From IMG/VR virus record IMGVR_UViG_3300020000_000010, positions 33,601-97,600 of that record: 64,000 nucleotides of DNA. The stretch is one strand, 5' to 3'. Below, in pieces: positions 1 to 9,679 of this stretch. Both the position numbers and the translations under genes were made by a program. Each line of letters opens with the position of its first letter. The first letter of the stretch is position 1. Below the pieces are notes generated by a model, which searched no databases, was not told the origin of the DNA, and saw nothing but the letters and a program-made list of their open reading frames with translations. This stretch comes from a virus.

Positions 1-16
1 TTCTAGATATAAAGTA

Positions 17-3013
17 ATGAAGTTAGAAGATAGATCTGAGTTAGAAAAACTAGATTTTGAATCTAATGAAAGTTATAATGAGGCTTTAGAACTATATACT
101 AAAGAATTAGAGGATATTAAAGATAAAATAGTTTTACAAACTATGGAATACTTTGGTTATCCTTTAAATCATAAAGACTATCAAAAATATATAGATAATC
201 CTAAAAAAGGGGAATTAAATAAGTTAGTTATTGATAATGAGATACTTGAAGCAAGATTAGGATTATTAACTAATTCTCATATTCAGAAAGAGATAGCACA
301 TGAAAAAACAAGTACTGATCCTTTTTCAGAAGAAGCAGACTTTATAGATGGTATTAAACCTATTCAGGAGGGCTTAAATGTTAAATATAGGAGTACTTCA
401 GACTTAGTTGGTAAGTTTATAGCTTTCTTAAAAAATGCTGCTGGAAAGAAAGGAATTGGGCCTGTTGCTAATTCTTTACAATTATTTACTTTATTATCTA
501 AAGCTAAAGCAAGATTAAATACTGATGCTTATAAACTAACAATAACTAGTAAAGATGATACAGTATATACTACTCAAAAGTTTAGAAACCTAAATACAGC
601 AGGAGAGAGAATAGTAGGTTTATTAGGAAGTCTATTAAATACAATGACTGATAATGCTAAAGATCCTATAGCAGGTAGAATGAATTTAAAGTTAAACCTT
701 TTAAATACTTATTCTATGCTATTAATGCAAGGATTAAGTAAAAGAAATTCTACTTTAATATTAAATGCTCCTATTATACAAGAGTATTCTAAAAAGAAAG
801 AAACTGCTACTTTTGGAGTTAAAACAGCTTTTGAGGCTAGTGAGAAATCTTGGCAAATTAAAAATAGTTTATATTCTAAATATTTAGGTAAAGAACTTAC
901 GGAAGAAGAAATAGAAGCAGAATTTAAAGATGTTACTTTTAATGCTAACCAAATAGAAGAACTTATTAAAGGAAATCTATCTAAAGAAGAATCAGATCTA
1001 TTAAATGCTCAACTATTTTATGCTTGGTTAAAGATTGAAGATCAAGCAGATACTTTATCTAATGTTAACTTTTTATTAAAATCTAATAAAGGTCTGCCTT
1101 CTAGCTTCAATGAATTAGAAAATGGTTTTAGTGAAGCTATAGGAGAATTAGGATTATCTGAATTAATAGGTTATCCTACTAAATTTGAGAATAAATCTCC
1201 TATAGATATGGTAGATATTATAAAAGGAGATAAACATACTTTAACTAATATGAAAATTATTAAGAAAGTATTAGAAGAAGCTCCTAATTTATTTATATCT
1301 CAATCTAAGGGTTTTAAAGAAGAATTTAATAAATTACTTACAAACCTTAAACCAGGTTCTATTCTTAAATCAGAAGTAAAGAAATCAATAGAAAGAGACT
1401 TCTTAGGATTCTTATCTACTAGAGCTTATAGAAATAAAATTAAAGAGATTATAGATAGTAAAGATACTAACGAAAATATGAAAGCTAGATTTACTAGAAA
1501 ACTAGCTAGTTTAAATGATTCTTTAGTTTTTCCTGAGTTAGATTCTACTAAACAAACATTGGCTAGAAGACTTTCAGAACTTAAAGGTTCTAATAATGAA
1601 TCTATTAGAACAAATGCTGCTATTAGACATCTTAATTATGAGTTTAAGTTTAGTAAGACTCCTGAAGGAATATTAGTTGAAAATAAAGATAATAAAAAGA
1701 AAAGAGATATAGTTACTACTAGAACTTGGGCTAAACCTTCTAAGACTTTAGTTAATGATATTATAGATGGTTTTAAACAATTATATTTAGTTCCAGAAAC
1801 TCATGATTTTGCTGTAGATATGTTTAACTATCTTATGGTTACTGATAATATGAGTTTTAGGTCTGGTAGTTTTGTTAAGTTTCTAGCCCCTTTTATGTTT
1901 AAAGAATTATCTGGAGGATTAGAAAGTCTTACTCAAGAATTGGCTAAAGAGAAACCTGATTATAAGAAAGTATTAGGAGAAGATATAAAACCTTTAGCTA
2001 AAGAGTTTAGGGAGATTTTTAATAGATATAAACCTAATTCTGATAAATTAATATATATAAATCCTAAAACAGTAACTAATATTATTAAAGAAGATAAATT
2101 AGTTTTTACTGAAATAAAGGATTCTGAAAAAGAATATTTAGGAAAGGTGTTAAAACAAGTAAAAGATAGTAAAGCTTTACAGTTTCCTGAATATATTAAA
2201 TATGGTAAAGAATATTATAAATTAGATCAATCTTTGAATGAAGAAGGAGAAAATACCATAGGTTATAGTTCTACTTATACTAAGACTTTTCCTTTTGGTT
2301 ATAGAGGATTAAGCCCTTATTATCAGAGTTTAGAGAATAATTTGAATACTTATGAGAGGACTTTTGGTAAAACTGAAGGTAAGAGTAAGGTAGATGAAAT
2401 TAAACTCCCTATAACTAATAAAATATTATTTGAAGAAGAACAGTCTTCAGGATATAGAGAAAGAACTATAAAAAATGCTTCAGCAGATGCTACTATTGCA
2501 TTGGCAGTAGATTTTAACAGTGCTGGAGAAAAATTAACAAAGTCTTCTGTAAAAGGACAAGATAAAAAATATATTCCTATAGACGCTAGTAGTTTGGAAA
2601 TAACTCAAGAAAGAGTAGGTAAAATTGTTGAATCTTTAAATTCTGTAAATGCTAAGTCTTTAAATATTGCAGGAAATGGTATATATACTATGAAAGGTAA
2701 ATATACTCAAGAAGAAGTTGACAAATTTACTTATGATTTATTAAAAGAGGTATTAGAGTCTTCTAATTTAAAGAATAAAATAGAATCTATAAGAACAGGA
2801 GGACAAACAGGATTTGATGAAGCTGGAGCTAAAGCAGGTATAAAATTAGGAATAAAGACTTTGGTTCTTGCTCCTAAAGGATGGAAATTTAGAAATGTAG
2901 AAGGAATTGATATTTCTAGTGAAGAACTGTTTAAAGAAAGATTTGAAGAAAATAATAATGATATAACACAATCAGATGTAGATAATCTACCTGATGTAAC
3001 AGAACCTTGTTAA
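17..3013 (+). CDS. Giant virion cargo protein, C-terminal part, with SLOG-like domain
   Basis: The frame is open to the left edge of the window, so the Met at 17 is probably internal and the true protein is longer. Most of the 998 visible residues are Lys/Glu/Asn-rich and helical, as in the giant ejected proteins that crAss-like phages place next to their virion RNA polymerase. The last 120 or so residues differ: NIAGNGIYTMKG, then RTGGQTGFDEAGAKAG, then LVLAPKGWKFRN. GGQTGxDxAG followed by PKGW is the signature of the SLOG/YpsA-like 'molybdenum carrier' Rossmann fold, which binds nucleotides or nucleotide-derived ligands. No RNA polymerase DxDxD motif is visible. One base separates it from the next ORF. 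A virion role is inferred; the domain call is fairly firm. Confidence 0.7.
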   Translation: MKLEDRSELEKLDFESNESYNEALELYTKELEDIKDKIVLQTMEYFGYPLNHKDYQKYIDNPKKGELNKLVIDNEILEARLGLLTNSHIQKEIAHEKTSTDPFSEEADFIDGIKPIQEGLNVKYRSTSDLVGKFIAFLKNAAGKKGIGPVANSLQLFTLLSKAKARLNTDAYKLTITSKDDTVYTTQKFRNLNTAGERIVGLLGSLLNTMTDNAKDPIAGRMNLKLNLLNTYSMLLMQGLSKRNSTLILNAPIIQEYSKKKETATFGVKTAFEASEKSWQIKNSLYSKYLGKELTEEEIEAEFKDVTFNANQIEELIKGNLSKEESDLLNAQLFYAWLKIEDQADTLSNVNFLLKSNKGLPSSFNELENGFSEAIGELGLSELIGYPTKFENKSPIDMVDIIKGDKHTLTNMKIIKKVLEEAPNLFISQSKGFKEEFNKLLTNLKPGSILKSEVKKSIERDFLGFLSTRAYRNKIKEIIDSKDTNENMKARFTRKLASLNDSLVFPELDSTKQTLARRLSELKGSNNESIRTNAAIRHLNYEFKFSKTPEGILVENKDNKKKRDIVTTRTWAKPSKTLVNDIIDGFKQLYLVPETHDFAVDMFNYLMVTDNMSFRSGSFVKFLAPFMFKELSGGLESLTQELAKEKPDYKKVLGEDIKPLAKEFREIFNRYKPNSDKLIYINPKTVTNIIKEDKLVFTEIKDSEKEYLGKVLKQVKDSKALQFPEYIKYGKEYYKLDQSLNEEGENTIGYSSTYTKTFPFGYRGLSPYYQSLENNLNTYERTFGKTEGKSKVDEIKLPITNKILFEEEQSSGYRERTIKNASADATIALAVDFNSAGEKLTKSSVKGQDKKYIPIDASSLEITQERVGKIVESLNSVNAKSLNIAGNGIYTMKGKYTQEEVDKFTYDLLKEVLESSNLKNKIESIRTGGQTGFDEAGAKAGIKLGIKTLVLAPKGWKFRNVEGIDISSEELFKERFEENNNDITQSDVDNLPDVTEPC

Positions 3014-3014
3014 T

Positions 3015-5822
3015 ATGGCAGATAAAAGTAAATGTAGAGTAAAGTATAAAAAGAATATTGACGAAGATATTAAGAAATCTATAGTTAAAAATGCTACTTC
3101 GTATAAAGTTGAAGAAGATAAAATTACTATACCTATTGGGGAAAATATAAAAACATTAGAGGCTACTAAATCTGTTGCTCAAAAACTTTCAGAAGAAGTT
3201 AATAATAAATATAATGCTGAAAAATATGGAGAAGTTACCTCTATAGAACCACATGAAGAAGGAACAGATATTAATATTCATATTCCAGATCTTCTATTAG
3301 ATGCTTATGAAGTTAAGTTTAATGAAAGAACTTTACAAGAACTAAGAGAAGCTAGAGAATCTAGTCCTTATAAGAAACAATATGTGTTCTTTACTAGGAG
3401 GTTAAAAGCATTAGAAAAAGATCTAAATAAATTGGATAAAGAATCTATAGAATATGAACAAAAATCTGTAGAAATAGATAATCTTTTAACCCAATTTGAA
3501 AGTGCTGTAGAATCTCAAGAACATGAACAATTTAGAGTTCTAGGAGCAGAAACATTAGATAGAGTAGAAGATTATATAACTAGAGTAGAAAAAGGAGAAC
3601 TTAAACTAACAAGTAAGAGTCTTGAATATTCTGAAGATGTAGCAGATACTTTTTCTGATTTTGAAGATTTATCAGATAGAGTTATTAAACTAAGAAAGAG
3701 ATTATATCCTTATATTAAAGAATTTACCTTAGATAGGATTAATAAATATAAAACAGAGAAAGAGGAGATTACTCAAGAAAAGGTAGATAATCAGAATAAA
3801 GATATAAATACTTTTACTAAAGGAACGGGTACTTTATCTGATTTAGCAAATTATATAGGAAGAACAATAGGACAGATTATTAAAGCTGCTCAAAATAGAG
3901 TTTCTACTAAAAATAAAAAGTTAACAGAAAAGATACAAAAAGAGATAGATCTTCTTTATGAGTATTCTAAGAAGAATAATATTCCTATACAGAATATGTA
4001 TGATATATTTATTCAAGAACATAAAGATACTTTGGTATTAACTAAACCTTTTTTAGATAAAGAAACAGAGAATCCTAATTATAAGAAAATTATAGAAACT
4101 CCTGAATTAAAGAGATTCTATAAATTCTACCAAGATACTATAGAAGAACATGAAAAATCTTTACCTATAAAAATGGGTAGATTCTTTATACCCAATATAA
4201 AGAAAAAGACTACTTTTGGTGTTATTAAATCTCTTATTCCTGTTAAAACTAATAAAGAAGGACAATTTGTGGGAGATGAAAATTTAATGGCTGATATATT
4301 AAATACTCAATATATCAAAAAGATTCCTTCAGATCAAAAATCAAGAGATTTAGGAGCTTCTTTATTACAGTTTGGAGCTTTTGCTAATAACTACGAAGAT
4401 ATGAGCAATATACTTCCTGAAACAAGATTATTACAGAAACAGTTAGAATATAAATATAATTCTGATGGTAAGCAAGTAGAAAGAACTTTTGTTAAATCAG
4501 CTGATCCTAGTAAAAGAGTTAATGGAAAAGAAAGTAATATATATAAGATGGTTGAAGGCTTTATAGAGATGCAGGTCAAAAATAATATGAAGCTTACGGA
4601 AGGTAAAATAAAAGTTGGAAATTTATATGATGAGGAGGGGAATCCTATAGGTGAAAAGTATATAAATGCATCAGATATTGCAGATACTGCCTTAAAATGG
4701 AACTCTTTATTAAGAATTGGATTTTCTCCAATTACAGCATTAAGCAACTGGTTATTTGGAGATGTGTCAAATATAATAGAAGCTGTAGGAGGAAGATTCT
4801 TTAATATAACACAATTACAACAAGCAACTAATATATTTTTTAATCAAAATTTTAATAAAGATTCTACCCTATATAAATGGTTAGAAAAACTTAATCCTTT
4901 AATGGAACTTGAAGATTTTGACCAAGTAGAAAAAGTTAAGTTAAAAACTTTAGAAAATAAAATGTCTCTTGAGAAATTTAAAGAATATTCTTATAGCATG
5001 CAAAAGAGTGGTGAAAAATTCTTACAATCAAGAACTATGCTTGCTGTATTAATAAAAGAAGGATATATTACGCCTAAAGGAGAAACTACTAAAGAAGGAG
5101 ATAATCTATCACAGAAAGAAATAGAGTTGTTAGCGGATAAAATTCAGAGGTTAAACCAAAGTATTCATGGTAGATATTCTAGCCGAGAATCAGCAGTTTT
5201 ACAACAATATACTTTATATAGACTTGTGTCACAATTTCGTAAATGGGTTCCAAGTGCTTTAGAATCAAGGTTTTCCAGTAAACATTTTGACGTGAGATTA
5301 GGTACAGAAATAGAGGGTAGATATGTTACTATGAAAAATCTTATAGTTAATTTATCTGATACTAGAAAAAGACTTTCTGAAGGTAAATTAACAGAATTAG
5401 AAATATATAATCTTAGGAAAACATTAACTGAAATTATATTAATGAGTGCTACATTCTTCTTATATGCTGGAATAAAAGGTTGGGATGATGATGAGAAAAA
5501 GAAAAGACTTAAAAATCCTTATGTTAAAGCAGGACTCTCATTACTAGGAAGAGTTAGTGGAGATATTGAATTCTTTTATAGTCCGGGAGAAGTAGTTAAA
5601 ATAACTTCTAATGCTATCCCTTTATCTAAAACAGTAGGTGATTTATTACAAGCTATTAAGTATTTGCCTGGAGCTTTAGGAGAAAAAGCATACTATAAAA
5701 CAGGAAGTAATAAAGGAAAACATAAATTTATTCATAAACTAGGAAGTGTAGTTCCTTTGGTAAAACCAGTACAAGATATTTTTAGAATAACCTCTGATAA
5801 TATACTTGAAGAACAACGCTAA
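3015..5822 (+). CDS. Giant virion cargo/ejection protein with hydrophobic C-terminus
   Basis: 935 residues, starting one base after the stop of the upstream giant ORF. The first 300 or so residues are charged and probably coiled coil (long Glu/Lys heptads around residues 100-260). Near the C-terminus a hydrophobic stretch (IILMSATFFLYAGIKGWD, about residue 810) is followed by DDDEKKKRLKNP and a Gly/Ser region. A membrane-like segment followed by Asp/Lys-rich residues is what I recall at the end of giant crAss-like virion proteins thought to be ejected with the DNA. No catalytic motif is recognised. It ends this transcription block, just before a strong hairpin. The ejection role is inferred from position and composition. 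Confidence 0.6.
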   Translation: MADKSKCRVKYKKNIDEDIKKSIVKNATSYKVEEDKITIPIGENIKTLEATKSVAQKLSEEVNNKYNAEKYGEVTSIEPHEEGTDINIHIPDLLLDAYEVKFNERTLQELREARESSPYKKQYVFFTRRLKALEKDLNKLDKESIEYEQKSVEIDNLLTQFESAVESQEHEQFRVLGAETLDRVEDYITRVEKGELKLTSKSLEYSEDVADTFSDFEDLSDRVIKLRKRLYPYIKEFTLDRINKYKTEKEEITQEKVDNQNKDINTFTKGTGTLSDLANYIGRTIGQIIKAAQNRVSTKNKKLTEKIQKEIDLLYEYSKKNNIPIQNMYDIFIQEHKDTLVLTKPFLDKETENPNYKKIIETPELKRFYKFYQDTIEEHEKSLPIKMGRFFIPNIKKKTTFGVIKSLIPVKTNKEGQFVGDENLMADILNTQYIKKIPSDQKSRDLGASLLQFGAFANNYEDMSNILPETRLLQKQLEYKYNSDGKQVERTFVKSADPSKRVNGKESNIYKMVEGFIEMQVKNNMKLTEGKIKVGNLYDEEGNPIGEKYINASDIADTALKWNSLLRIGFSPITALSNWLFGDVSNIIEAVGGRFFNITQLQQATNIFFNQNFNKDSTLYKWLEKLNPLMELEDFDQVEKVKLKTLENKMSLEKFKEYSYSMQKSGEKFLQSRTMLAVLIKEGYITPKGETTKEGDNLSQKEIELLADKIQRLNQSIHGRYSSRESAVLQQYTLYRLVSQFRKWVPSALESRFSSKHFDVRLGTEIEGRYVTMKNLIVNLSDTRKRLSEGKLTELEIYNLRKTLTEIILMSATFFLYAGIKGWDDDEKKKRLKNPYVKAGLSLLGRVSGDIEFFYSPGEVVKITSNAIPLSKTVGDLLQAIKYLPGALGEKAYYKTGSNKGKHKFIHKLGSVVPLVKPVQDIFRITSDNILEEQR

Positions 5823-5841
5823 TCCAAAGAAATAAAAAGTT

Positions 5842-5872
5842 ATGAAAGGAGGATTTTTAGTTCTCCTTTCAT
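5842..5872. terminator. Bidirectional hairpin between convergent genes
   Basis: A perfect 10-bp inverted repeat (ATGAAAGGAG / CTCCTTTCAT) around an 11-nt loop lies between the convergent stops of the cargo gene and the nicotinamide phosphoribosyltransferase gene. The U-tracts are weak, but position and symmetry suggest it ends transcription from both sides. Confidence 0.7.
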
Positions 5873-5878
5873 AAATCT

Positions 5879-7366
5879 CTAAATAATTTTCTTCAATCTT
5901 TCTCTAATTTCACTTAAAGAAGTTTGGTTATAAAATTTACCATCTTCAAAGATTGTTTGTAACAATCCCCCAGATTCTTCTTCTTGAGTACATTCTTGTT
6001 TTACATAGATCTGTTTTTTATCTTCAGATATATTAACCGCTAGTAATCCTTTTAACGATTTCTTAGTACCATCATCTGTTATAGGATCTTTATAAATATT
6101 AATTCCTTTACCATTATTTTCAAACCAAGCCCCTTTAGCCGCAAAACCAAAAGTATCTCTAGTATTATATTGATAAGTAAAAGAACCTACTCCTAATACA
6201 ATATTAGTAGCAGCAAAACCTTTAGTTGCTAATCTTTCATAGATTTGTACTTGTCTTTCTGTAGTAATAGAATCACCATAGATAGCTCCAATATGTGGAT
6301 CAAGAACTTTATATCCTTGCTCATTTACAGTTCCACCAAAAATATCCCAAAGAAGTTCTATTACTCCTTTAACTTCAGAGGTTCTTGGATTATCTAAATT
6401 ATGTGGAGAATCTGTACCACAAATAATATCTACAGGATCTCCAGAATCAGGTCTGATTACCAATTTACCATCTCTGGCTAAGATAAGTTTCTTAACTTTA
6501 GGATCAGCAATATACTCAGTAAGCAATTTCCATAGATCAAAAGTATCTGCTACAATTGAAAGAATTCCTTTTGGAAATTCTATTAACCAATCAATAATCA
6601 TTTGCTTTTCTCCAACTGTAAAAATTTTAGTTGTAGAAACAGAATGTTCAGAAGCATTTACTGAGTAAATACAAACTTTATCTTTTGGTTCATTATAAAA
6701 ATATCTTGCTCCTGGAATAACAATTAAAGTATCAGATCCACTATGGCTTGTAGCATGACCTAAACCACTAGATAACATATCCCAAGGAGATAGTCCTCTA
6801 GCAGAAAAATCATGGCACATATAATCAACTAACCAAAGATTAGCAGGATCTGTTTTCATTACCCACTCTATAGCATTTCTTTTATATTTTAAAGCTATAG
6901 TGGCAGAAGTACTTGGTTTCCATGCTAAACTACTAATTATTGTTTCAAGATATAAAGTTAACCATGCAAATCCATCAACGGTATTAATGAAAGTCATATG
7001 AGGAATATTAGGATCTGTTTCAATACCTTCAGGAAGAGCCTTAATTCTTATTGGCAAATATCCTAATGAATGTAAAGTATCAAAGTGTTTAGCATCATAA
7101 TCCATCATAAGATACATACTCATATCTTTTCCAAATTGTTGAGCTTCTTCTAAAGGTAATTTAAAGAAATTTTCTTCAAATTCATCCTTTAACCATATCA
7201 TAGTAAGTTGCTGACCACAAGAAACTATTTTAGTTACTCCTTTTGGAGCATATTTAGTACTTCTTGGAATCCAACTACCATATAGTTTAGTAGTTCCAGG
7301 AGCTAACATTTTTTTATGGCCCACTTTGTAACCATCAGTATAAAAAAGAGTGTTTGGTTTAAACAT
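5879..7366 (-). CDS. nadV: Nicotinamide phosphoribosyltransferase (NAMPT/NadV)
   Basis: Makes nicotinamide mononucleotide from nicotinamide and PRPP, the first step of NAD+ salvage. At 495 residues it is the usual family length. Family motifs run in order: TDGYKVGHKK near the N-terminus, IPRSTKYAPKG, SARGLSPWDM, the GSDTLIVIPGARYF block, RPDSGDP, YGDSITTERQ and a Gly-rich GVGSFTYQYNTRDTFG. The RPDSGDP and GDS elements form the phosphoribosyl pocket. It is the last gene of a minus-strand run that also holds a PRPP synthetase (7813-8703), so substrate and enzyme are co-encoded, as in the NadV/Prs pairs of T4-like phages such as KVP40. In phages this pathway can refill NAD+ drained by NAD-consuming defences. 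No adenylyltransferase (NadM/NadR) is seen, so the host must finish NAD+. Confidence 0.95.
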   Translation of the reverse strand: MFKPNTLFYTDGYKVGHKKMLAPGTTKLYGSWIPRSTKYAPKGVTKIVSCGQQLTMIWLKDEFEENFFKLPLEEAQQFGKDMSMYLMMDYDAKHFDTLHSLGYLPIRIKALPEGIETDPNIPHMTFINTVDGFAWLTLYLETIISSLAWKPSTSATIALKYKRNAIEWVMKTDPANLWLVDYMCHDFSARGLSPWDMLSSGLGHATSHSGSDTLIVIPGARYFYNEPKDKVCIYSVNASEHSVSTTKIFTVGEKQMIIDWLIEFPKGILSIVADTFDLWKLLTEYIADPKVKKLILARDGKLVIRPDSGDPVDIICGTDSPHNLDNPRTSEVKGVIELLWDIFGGTVNEQGYKVLDPHIGAIYGDSITTERQVQIYERLATKGFAATNIVLGVGSFTYQYNTRDTFGFAAKGAWFENNGKGINIYKDPITDDGTKKSLKGLLAVNISEDKKQIYVKQECTQEEESGGLLQTIFEDGKFYNQTSLSEIRERLKKII

Positions 7367-7383
7367 ATTAATATTTTTTAATT

Positions 7384-7812
7384 TTAAGCAACATCTGCTA
7401 AGTTTTTATTTTCTTGTAAATAAGCTCTATATTTATACATACTTGTTTCAAGTATTGTACAAGCTTCATTTAATCCTCCTCTATCGTCTAAGAAGATATT
7501 TGCATAAATTTTTCCATTCTTCCCATAAGGAACATCTATAGGATTAATATTTATAGCATCTATTGGAAGTCTTAATTTTTCACAATATTCTTGTATTTCA
7601 GGATATCTTTCCTGATTACAGGCAGTAAATATTACAATATAAGCTCCTGTTTCTCTTGCTATTTTAATAAGATTAATAGTCCTATCTAATTCTTCTAAAT
7701 CTTGTTTGCTTTTAAATTTCCACGGAGAAATTGTATCATCAAAATCTACAGCAACTATAATTTTACCATGTAATTGCCATTCTTGGAATAATCTATCTAT
7801 ATATTTATTCAT
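7384..7812 (-). CDS. HAD-superfamily phosphatase
   Basis: 142 residues. The first HAD motif is AVDFDDTISPW (nucleophile and acid/base Asp pair, about residues 22-27), motif II is in IVIFTACNQE, and the last motif is IFLDDRGG with its Asp pair. A small-cap HAD fold of this size acts on small phosphorylated substrates. It sits between the PRPP synthetase and NadV genes, one base from the former, so a role in nucleotide or NAD salvage is plausible but not shown. The substrate cannot be read from sequence. Confidence 0.8.
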   Translation of the reverse strand: MNKYIDRLFQEWQLHGKIIVAVDFDDTISPWKFKSKQDLEELDRTINLIKIARETGAYIVIFTACNQERYPEIQEYCEKLRLPIDAININPIDVPYGKNGKIYANIFLDDRGGLNEACTILETSMYKYRAYLQENKNLADVA

Positions 7813-8703
7813 TTAAAATATGTTTAATTGTTTTAATATTTTTGATCCTATAGAAATACCATCATATTCATTATATTTTGGAATATCATTATAACTATTT
7901 GTACAATAAATACCATCAAAATATTTGGATAATTCTTCATAACCCTTACTAAAAATACCATGAGTTACTATAAGATAGATTTTAGGACAACTGTTTCCAA
8001 TATAATGATCTTTTATCTCCTTTGCTATATTAATAAAGGTAGCACCACCATCACAAATATCATCTATTATAATAAGATCTTTATTTCCTAAATTGCTTAG
8101 AGGAACTACACATTTAGTTAATTTGCCATCTTTATCTCTTTCCTTAGAACAAATAATAATATCTCCTTCAAATTCAAAAGATTCAGCAACTTTATATATT
8201 TTCTTAGAAGCTCCTGCGTCAGGAGATATTAAAACCATTCTAGAATTACCTTCATTGGAATCATAATCATAAATTTCACTTAAAGCAAACTTAACTACTT
8301 CTTCATTAGATATTCTTAGAAAATTAGATTTAATACAAGCTTCTAATACATCTGAATGAGGGTCTAAACAAGTTATTGAATAAAAATTAAGACTATTTAA
8401 AATAGGACAAATAACATCTTTTAAATAGTTATTAGACCCTTCTTCAAACTTTCTATCACTCCTAGAACCTAATATATACGGAGAATATAAATTAATTCCC
8501 CTAACATTTAATCCTTTTAGTGATTTTACAGCACAAATTAATATTTCTAGATCAATAAAATTATTAATTCTTGTTTTAATTTCTATATATTCGTTTAAAA
8601 GAGTTTTATCTAAAATTGTTAATTGATTTTGACCATCTGGAAATTTAGAAATTTTATATTTAATATCTGATTTTTCTGGATAAACCAGATTTAATATTTT
8701 CAT
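7813..8703 (-). CDS. prs: Ribose-phosphate pyrophosphokinase (PRPP synthetase)
   Basis: Makes PRPP from ribose 5-phosphate and ATP. Recognised by FPDGQ early on, GSRSDRKFEEGSNNYLK (flexible/ATP region), SPDAGASKK and the PRPP-binding loop IIDDICDGGATF. At 296 residues it is slightly shorter than bacterial Prs, and the SRSDR-containing region is diverged. It abuts the HAD gene by one base and precedes nadV, giving a compact NAD+ salvage unit. Phage enzymes of this kind are often less feedback-inhibited; that is not testable here. Confidence 0.9.
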   Translation of the reverse strand: MKILNLVYPEKSDIKYKISKFPDGQNQLTILDKTLLNEYIEIKTRINNFIDLEILICAVKSLKGLNVRGINLYSPYILGSRSDRKFEEGSNNYLKDVICPILNSLNFYSITCLDPHSDVLEACIKSNFLRISNEEVVKFALSEIYDYDSNEGNSRMVLISPDAGASKKIYKVAESFEFEGDIIICSKERDKDGKLTKCVVPLSNLGNKDLIIIDDICDGGATFINIAKEIKDHYIGNSCPKIYLIVTHGIFSKGYEELSKYFDGIYCTNSYNDIPKYNEYDGISIGSKILKQLNIF

Positions 8704-8704
8704 T

Positions 8705-9223
8705 TTATTTTAGTTCTAATTTTAATTGTTCTTTAAGGTAATTATATTCCTTACTTTTATGTCCTTTAACATATTCTTCTAATTCTTTTTGATTATTAAT
8801 TCCCAATAACTGAAATAAAGAATACCAATTATATTCTGAATTAAACATTTTATTTTCAATATCTTCTTCAAATATCTTAAAAATATCATTTTTATTAAAA
8901 GATATATAATAATTTAAAGTAGGTTTATAAATATCTGTACAATTTACAAACCAGGGAAATCTAGGAGAGCCTTCTACTTCTATATTTATTACTAATAATA
9001 AATGCATTAACTCTTTCTCTTCTACTTTATAATAAGTATTTATAAGTTCTAATAGATCATCAAAACTTCTATATTTCTTCTTAGGACATTGTTCTTCTGT
9101 ACATTCTTTATCTTTATAGGTTTCTATAGAATAAACAGTATCTCCTGTTTCAGAATAAGAGAATAACCTTTCTAGAAAGTCTTTAGGACTATCGGGTATT
9201 TCAAAATTAACGTATATTGCCAT
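8705..9223 (-). CDS. Hypothetical protein, acidic
   Basis: 172 residues, not recognised. It contains a Cys-rich patch (CTEEQCPKKKY, about residue 41) and a C-terminal helix pair with LFQLLGINNQKELEEY. The 'LLGINNQxEL' element recurs in the small gene at 11169-11378 (LQILGINKQEEL), so the two may share a small phage domain. It lies 1 bp upstream of prs in the same operon. Confidence 0.6.
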   Translation of the reverse strand: MAIYVNFEIPDSPKDFLERLFSYSETGDTVYSIETYKDKECTEEQCPKKKYRSFDDLLELINTYYKVEEKELMHLLLVINIEVEGSPRFPWFVNCTDIYKPTLNYYISFNKNDIFKIFEEDIENKMFNSEYNWYSLFQLLGINNQKELEEYVKGHKSKEYNYLKEQLKLELK

Positions 9224-9237
9224 ATTTTATATTATTT

Positions 9238-9492
9238 TTACCAATCACTACCTGCTCCTCCTCCACCAAAAGATCCTCCTCCAAATCCATCAAAATCACT
9301 ATTACTTGAGAAACCTGAGGAAGAACTGCTAGAAGAATCTGAATCAAATAAACTACTTATAGCAGATCCTACTGCTAATCCTATTCCAATATCTATTAAA
9401 TCATCAATAATATCTGAATCTTCACAGTTAGAACAAGTATCGTATTTACTAGATACTTTTCTTCCACATTTGTTGCATTTATATTTATTCAT
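9238..9492 (-). CDS. Small zinc-ribbon protein with Ser/Gly-rich tail
   Basis: 84 residues. The N-terminus is a four-Cys zinc ribbon (YKCNKCGRK ... DTCSNCED). A short hydrophobic helix (LIDIGIGLAVGSAISSLF) follows, then a low-complexity tail of Ser and Gly (GGGSFGGGGAG) ending in SDW. Zinc-ribbon plus glycine-rich tail proteins are common in bacteria and phages and often membrane-associated. Function unknown. It overlaps the next gene by 8 bp. Confidence 0.6.
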   Translation of the reverse strand: MNKYKCNKCGRKVSSKYDTCSNCEDSDIIDDLIDIGIGLAVGSAISSLFDSDSSSSSSSGFSSNSDFDGFGGGSFGGGGAGSDW

Positions 9493-9679
9493 TTTTAACC
9501 TTTTTAATCATTTTTGTTCTAACTAGGGGAATAAAATTCTTTAGTTTAACTAATCCCAAACCCAAACCTATTTTTTCAATAACATATGTTCTACCACATA
9601 ATTCTCTTTCAATATCTAATTCATTATATTTATTCCAAGATTTTTTTGCAATTACTTTGTCTCCAATTTTTAAAATCAT
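9485..9679 (-). CDS. Small hypothetical protein, SH3/KOW-like
   Basis: 64 residues, starting MILKIGDKVIAKKSWN, a pattern seen in small SH3-like beta barrels (KxGDxVxxK). Its ends overlap both neighbours by a few bases, so it is part of a translationally coupled string. Function unknown. Confidence 0.5.
   Translation of the reverse strand: MILKIGDKVIAKKSWNKYNELDIERELCGRTYVIEKIGLGLGLVKLKNFIPLVRTKMIKKVKNE

Noticed and set aside
4391-4747. 118-codon minus-strand ORF inside the giant cargo gene
   Set aside because: Low-complexity antisense frame without leader or neighbours; the plus-strand giant ORF is continuous here.
17-5822. Virion RNA polymerase within the giant ORFs
   Set aside because: Neither giant ORF shows a DxDxD catalytic motif or other RNAP elements; the polymerase, if present, lies outside the window.
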